The notes beneath the pieces are model-generated. The model saw only the letters and a list, made by a program, of their open reading frames with translations, did not search any database and was not told where the DNA came from. DNA of 64,000 nucleotides from Cladophialophora immunda. Lineage: Eukaryota > Ascomycota > Eurotiomycetes > Chaetothyriales > Herpotrichiellaceae. Every line of letters begins with the position of its first letter. The first letter of the stretch is position 1. The position numbers were made by a program, and so were the translations under genes. The stretch covers positions 66,298-130,297 of the forward strand of contig NW_015622550.1 in NCBI RefSeq assembly GCF_000835495.1. The letters are read 5' to 3'. Of this stretch, positions 59,441 through 64,000 are shown piece after piece.

Positions 59441-60069
59441 TTTGCGTTTTACTTGATGACGAGGACTCTTTGTGGCAGAGGTCTATGATTGCGGTAGTAA
59501 ACAAAATTGTCTATGCTCAACCAAGCAGGCTACGCAAAATAGCTGAGCTACACGTTGAACTGGCGACCAGCCAAGAAATGGTCGATACGAACACGAGATA
59601 TATAGATTCAGGACAATCTGAAAGACATCTACGTTGTCTGTCCGTGTTGTGACGATCATGTCCGATCCAAAGAGTCACATGAAGCCGATTCGCCTGCTTT
59701 GATGGAGAAGAGGATGCGGCGCGAACTGCCACATTGGCACTAGCACCAGCTTCTTTCACCCACCCAACATGTCACTCGTCCAGATTGCCGAGGTAGGAAA
59801 TGCATCCGTGCTGTATACCTTTACTACATTGTAGCGGCCGAATCGATTGGAATAGCCTGATCTCCGTCGATACCTTGCCTAGTTCTATCGCGAGTGGCGG
59901 TCTGAATCCGGAGGTTGCTGGATAAGTTCGGTGGAGCAAGATAGAACAGAGCCGGGCAAGTAGGGATTTCTCTTCTCGAACACGTATTTCGAGCACCAGG
60001 TTGTGGTGTTCTGTCCTGAAAGGCACGTCTCGAAACACATCTTTGCAAGTTTCCAGAGCGTTTAAAAAA
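59441..60069. promoter_or_regulatory. Divergent promoter region, BVMO2 / alpha-beta hydrolase
   Basis: 629 bp between two start codons pointing away from each other. No binding site can be named with confidence. The arrangement implies possible co-regulation. Confidence 0.5.
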
Positions 60070-61363
60070 ATGGCAGCATCCGACAGCGAGAGTTGGCTCG
60101 ATTTTGCCAGGATCAACCCGGAATTAGAGCAGGTCGGTCCATGTCACCGGCCCCCCTGACTCTGTCCACAGCTGATACCGGAACGGTGAAGATTTTCGGG
60201 AATCTTCCAGAAATCCCGAGGGTATCAGGCACCATTCAGTCGCTTCGCCAGACCGAAGCAGCAGAGAGGGAGCAGAAAGGCCCCCCGCGGCTGGAGGCAG
60301 GTGTTGTCGAGAAGGACTCGACAATCCTAGCCAGAGACGGTCACCCGATTCCAGTACGATTTTACTCTCCCACGGTCCCTTCAACAAAAGGATATCCCCT
60401 CGTCGTAGCATTCCACGGCGGTGGGTTTTGTCTCGGTGGGCTCGATGGAGAGGAAGCGGACTGTCGCGAGTTCGTGAAACGTCATCAATGCATATGTGTC
60501 AACGTCGACTACCGCCTGGCACCAGAGTATCCCTTTCCTACCGGTGTCAATGACAGCTGGGACGCTCTCAAATGGGTGTGTGTTTCTATTGCCCTTCCGA
60601 TGAAAAGAAAACCACTGAAAAAAGAGGGCATCAGATAGCGGAACATACGGCCGAGCTCAAAGCTGATCCTTCCAAAGGCTTTATTGTCGAAGGCTGTTCA
60701 GCCGGTGCCAATTTAGCAGCGGTAGTATCCTTGATGGCCAGAGACAAGAAGCTGTCACCACCCTTGACGGGAGAATTGCTCAAGATCCCATGCCTGCTGA
60801 CCGCGGATGCTGTTCCCGCAGAATACAAGCCACTCTACAGAAGCTACGAGCAGAACGAAGATGCGGCAATCCTGCCCACGCCAGCAATACAAATATTCTG
60901 GGGTAATGTCACGGCATTCCAATCCCGTCGCAACCTTGGGGATGAATATTTCGCTGACTTTTTGGGTTTCCACTTGTCAAACAGACAGCTACAAAGGAGA
61001 CACCTCATCGTGGCTTTTCAACCCATTTAACCATCCCGACGGTCACGCCGGCCTTCCTCCTGTCTACTTTCAGGGTAAGTCTTATTTCGCTGTTCCCTTT
61101 CACGTTCTACCCAGCCATTTCGACCAAGAAGGAACCATTTCTCAAAATTCTTTGCAGTCTGTGGCATGGACCCACTCCGAGATGAGGCGTTGATCTACGA
61201 GAAAGTCCTTCGCGAGCAGTACGGGGTTGAAACAAACCTCAAGGTATACCCGGGAGTGCCTCATGGCTTCTGGACGGCATTCCCCGATTTGCAGGTCAGC
61301 AAGAAGTTCGTCGAGGATACAAGTGAAGCTTTGGGGTGGCTGCTGGACCGCTCGAAGAAATAA
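60070..61363 (+). CDS. HSL-type alpha/beta-hydrolase (esterase/lactonase candidate)
   Basis: Hormone-sensitive-lipase family carboxylesterase of 344 residues. Exons: 60070-60136, 60172-60575, 60635-60902, 60985-61074 and 61158-61363. The oxyanion-hole motif HGGGF starts at residue 104, the nucleophile Ser179 is in GCSAG, the acid is in CGMDPLRDE, and the catalytic His is in GVPHGFW. These are spaced as in the family. No signal peptide, so probably intracellular. The first intron uses a GTCCAT donor, the weakest join in the model; the N-terminal 25 residues should be treated as provisional. Opening of the lactone or ester made by BVMO2 is the natural role given the divergent pairing, but this is inferred. 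Confidence 0.87.
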
Positions 61364-61596
61364 ACCCGGATAGCCAAGAGTTTGTCGAGGAAGGGGATTG
61401 TTGGTGATGAGGGTTGTACTGATAGCCATGGTCACAACCTATAGAGCCTGGATTTAGACAGAGCCTGTAGCAGAATTTGTCTGGTTTTTATGGAGTTATA
61501 TATGCCCGTATCTTGATGAAACGTTGGACACAGGTATCACATCTGGAGTATATTATCGCTAGCTTTACCGTCTGCGATACATCACCCCTACTCCTA

Positions 61597-62853
61597 TCAC
61601 TCAGCCTCAGGGATTGGATCTTTTCGCACTCTCTTGGTCCTCCCTTCAACGGTCCACCGGATCTGGTTGGCCCAGCGAACCTGAACGCCCAAATCATCTG
61701 CCCAGCTCCACACCAGACCAGGGTTTTTCAGAAATGGCCGGCCCGCGAAGATCACGTCGAGCCCTCCTTCAAGGAGTTCGTTGGCCTGGTGACCATGTGT
61801 GATGTTTCCGACTGTGCTCACCAGCATCCGATCTCCGACCGCAGATTTGGCGGCCTGTGCAAATGGGGTCTGATAAGCTGGTCCGCCCCGGACTTTCTGT
61901 AATGGGTGCAGTCCTCCCGAGGAGATGTCGTACAAATCGACTCCAAGATCGGCCAGGATTGGCGCCAGCCGAGCCGTATCTTCCACCCTCCATGACCCCG
62001 GCAGTGACAATTCCTCTTCCAGCCAGTCCGTCCCGTTGACTCGCAGAAACAAAGGCATGGTCTCGGGCATACTCGCTCGCGTGAGCTGCACGATCTCCCG
62101 GGTCAACCGTGTCCGATTTTCAAAGTTGCCTCCATACTCATCCGAGCGATGGTTTGAGGCTGGTGAGTGGAAAGAAGAGAGCAGATAGCCATGTCCCGCA
62201 TGGATCTCAATCACATCGAATCCCGCTCTTACAGCGCGCTGCATGGCGGCAACGTAAGCGGTCTTGATTTCTTTGATTTGGTCGATTGTCAGAGCGCGGG
62301 GCTCAGCCAGGTGAGGATATGATACGGGGCTGGGCCCGACCACTTGCGAAGACCACCCGCCCAAGTCGTCGGGTATCAGCTCTGCTGCTGCCAACCATGG
62401 AGCTACGGTGGACGCTTTCCTTCCTCCGTGCGCCAGCTGGATGCCTATTTTCTGATTCTGAGAGTGTGCAAACTCCACAAGCCGCGCGAGAGGTGCAATT
62501 TGCTCGTCTGACCAGATACCAGGGTCTTGTGGCGAAGTTCGGCCATTAGGAGTGACCGATATCCCTTCGGTCATGGTGAGGCCAGCTCCACGCATGATGA
62601 TACCGCCCAGATGCGCCATGTGCCAAGGGGTTACTGTTCCATTCGCCGGATCCGCGGAATACTGAGCCATCGGGGCCAGCCATATGCGATTGGGAAAAGT
62701 GACGCCCCTGATCGTAAGAGGTTGAAAGAGCTTTGGAATGGGTGCATTGCCGGCTTGAGGCGAGACAGCCGTACCAGCAGGAACATCCTGCGCAGGACTA
62801 TAGAAGCTGACCCCCTTTGCACCCGGGTTGTCAAGATGATGTGTGACAGCCAT
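61597..62853 (-). CDS. Old Yellow Enzyme-type NADH:flavin oxidoreductase (YqjM/XenA-like)
   Basis: FMN-dependent TIM-barrel ene-reductase of 418 residues in a single uninterrupted exon. Motifs in order: PKLFQPLTIRGVTFPNR at the barrel start, WLAPMAQYSA, GIQLAHGGRKAS, the FDVIEIHAGHGYLLSSF block with the paired His typical of the family, SDEYGGNFENRTR, LRVNGTDW, and the C-terminal FMN-phosphate loop VIFAGRPFLKNP. It would reduce activated C=C bonds such as enones. The start is the first ATG of the frame; the first 40 residues are a leader that may be partly dispensable. It points away from the dehydrogenase at 63483. Intronless structure in a region of intron-rich genes is normal for this family in fungi. 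Confidence 0.94.
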   Translation of the reverse strand: MAVTHHLDNPGAKGVSFYSPAQDVPAGTAVSPQAGNAPIPKLFQPLTIRGVTFPNRIWLAPMAQYSADPANGTVTPWHMAHLGGIIMRGAGLTMTEGISVTPNGRTSPQDPGIWSDEQIAPLARLVEFAHSQNQKIGIQLAHGGRKASTVAPWLAAAELIPDDLGGWSSQVVGPSPVSYPHLAEPRALTIDQIKEIKTAYVAAMQRAVRAGFDVIEIHAGHGYLLSSFHSPASNHRSDEYGGNFENRTRLTREIVQLTRASMPETMPLFLRVNGTDWLEEELSLPGSWRVEDTARLAPILADLGVDLYDISSGGLHPLQKVRGGPAYQTPFAQAAKSAVGDRMLVSTVGNITHGHQANELLEGGLDVIFAGRPFLKNPGLVWSWADDLGVQVRWANQIRWTVEGRTKRVRKDPIPEAE

Positions 62854-63482
62854 GATAGTCCTGCACTGTAATAGGCCTTGGCACCTAGTAGACGGCTTTG
62901 TCGGCGAACTGCGAAATGGTCATCTACTCCCGAGGGGCATTTGTACGTCAATGCCTAGGTACTATAGGTCTTGCGAAATTGGAAATAAATCAGAAAGTAG
63001 CATAAGGTTGTAAGGATCGAAGCCTGGCTTGAGAGCCACCGGAGTTGGCAACAGTAATAGGCGCGTAGAGTTGATGGCGACGGGATCGCGCCCTCAATGC
63101 TCCACCATGAAGCGGCCCTGTGGCCACCCGACGAGATTCAGCCTGGTCAAGGTCTTTTTAGGCATTCGATGTAGAATCTTCTGATTGCGGAGCAACTTGC
63201 TGGATAGACCACATATTCAGTGCGACAACACGAGGGGTGCCACTTTCATGCCCAACCCTAACGTGATCCCCGGAGACTCGGGGCGTTCGGGACAGGTCGT
63301 GTCCTATTTCCGCCGGGGAGTACGGGAAGAATTTCCCGTCCCAGCCATCCGCTCCAACCTAAGATTGTCCATATGGGCATTGCACCTCCTTCGATGATCA
63401 TGGAGCCCTTGCAATCCAATCGCATTAAGTACACGTCACGTTCCTTTCCCATATTCTCACTCCGTCTTAATAGTGGTCCACC
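62854..63482. promoter_or_regulatory. Divergent promoter region, flavin reductase / dehydrogenase
   Basis: 629 bp between divergent start codons. Several CGG/CCG triplets occur (for example at 63312-63320), but none forms a convincing spaced pair. No gene inside. Confidence 0.5.
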
Positions 63483-64000
63483 ATGGCCCAAACCATCCGT
63501 TGGGGAATACTAGGTTGGTACTGTCGAAACGTACTCTTGACTTGACAAGACTGAAGTGATCAACAGCGACGGGCCTGATCGCCGAGGCTTTCGCGAAGGA
63601 CCTGCTGGTCGACCCCAGGACTCGCCGAGTCACATCCATCAAGCACAGCGTCGTTGCCGCGGCCAGTTCGACCAGTGACACTCGGGCTCAAGAGTTTCTG
63701 ACTAAGATTGGAGCTTCGTCGGCCAATGCCTACGGAACATACAAGGAGCTAGTAGAGGATCCCAACGTTGACATCATCTACGTCGCAACACCTCATTCTC
63801 ACCACTACCAAAATGCTATGCTCTGCCTCGAAGCGGGGAAGCATGTCCTGTGCGAAAAAGCTTTCACCGTCAACGCGGCACAGGCTTGCAAGCTGGTGGA
63901 GAAGGCCCGAGAAAGAGACGTGTTCCTCATGGAGGCCGTTTGGACAAGATATTTCCCCTTGTCCATCTACGTGCGCGAGGTGATTACATCGGGCACAATT
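63483..64000 (+). CDS. Dihydrodiol/D-xylose dehydrogenase-like oxidoreductase (Gfo/Idh), 5' part
   Basis: Partial gene cut by the window end. Exon 1 is 63483-63513 (MAQTIRWGIL), followed by a 53-bp intron, and exon 2 runs from 63567 past 64000. The spliced N-terminus gives WGILATGLIAEAFAKDL, a Rossmann loop with Ala-Thr in place of the usual first glycines. YVATPHSHHYQNA, GKHVLCEKAFT (the EKP-type lysine site) and VFLMEAVWTRYFP follow, a pattern specific to the trans-dihydrodiol/xylose dehydrogenase branch. The relic at 22285-23000 matches the second half of this gene. NADP-dependent oxidation of a sugar or diol is expected from the family. Confidence 0.88.

Overview
The window looks like a stretch of a filamentous ascomycete genome (Pezizomycotina; an Aspergillus/Penicillium-type fungus is an inference). 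Genes carry short introns of about 37-110 bp with GT...AG ends and CTAAC-like branch points. There is a Zn2Cys6 regulator of fungal type. Large blocks are AT/TA-rich and stop-riddled in every frame, which is the signature of repeat-induced point mutation (RIP) on transposons. There is no sign of viral, bacterial or CRISPR content. One 100-N assembly gap lies at 39638-39737.

Layout. (1) 79-1493: an intact Gfo/Idh/MocA oxidoreductase gene. (2) 1.8-14.3 kb: RIP-degraded transposon block I, with an LTR palindrome, two solo LTRs, a minus-strand Ty3/gypsy relic and a nested pogo/Fot1-type DNA transposon. (3) 14.8-36.1 kb: gene island I, with an SDR (+), a Zn2Cys6/fungal-TF regulator (-), a Baeyer-Villiger-type FAD monooxygenase (-), a relic of a dihydrodiol/xylose-dehydrogenase-like gene, an SDR (-), a LovD-like serine beta-lactamase-fold esterase (-), a run of three broken genes (succinate-semialdehyde dehydrogenase, salicylate-hydroxylase-like FAD monooxygenase, alpha/beta-hydrolase), an intact sugar-porter MFS gene (+) and a broken MFS fragment (-). 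(4) 37.1-50.5 kb: RIP-degraded block II, with a gap-containing pogo copy, a complete chromodomain gypsy element with target-site duplication, inverted LTR pairs and solo LTRs. (5) 52-64 kb: gene island II, with a probably frameshifted pfkB-type kinase (-), MFS (-), Baeyer-Villiger monooxygenase (-), HSL-type alpha/beta-hydrolase (+), Old-Yellow-Enzyme flavin oxidoreductase (-) and the start of an intact dihydrodiol/xylose-dehydrogenase-like gene (+) running off the window.

How it fits together. Both islands carry the same kinds of genes: a BVMO, an MFS sugar porter, an esterase/hydrolase and a Gfo/Idh dehydrogenase. Island II is intact apart from the kinase; island I is partly in ruins. A flavin enone reductase, a BVMO, an ester/lactone hydrolase, alcohol dehydrogenases (SDR) and an aldehyde dehydrogenase form a chemically coherent route for cyclic ketone or terpenoid breakdown: C=C reduction, Baeyer-Villiger ring expansion, lactone opening, oxidation. 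That reading is an inference from enzyme families, not a demonstrated pathway. All intron-exon models below were built by hand from splice signals, and the summed exon lengths of each intact gene are divisible by three.
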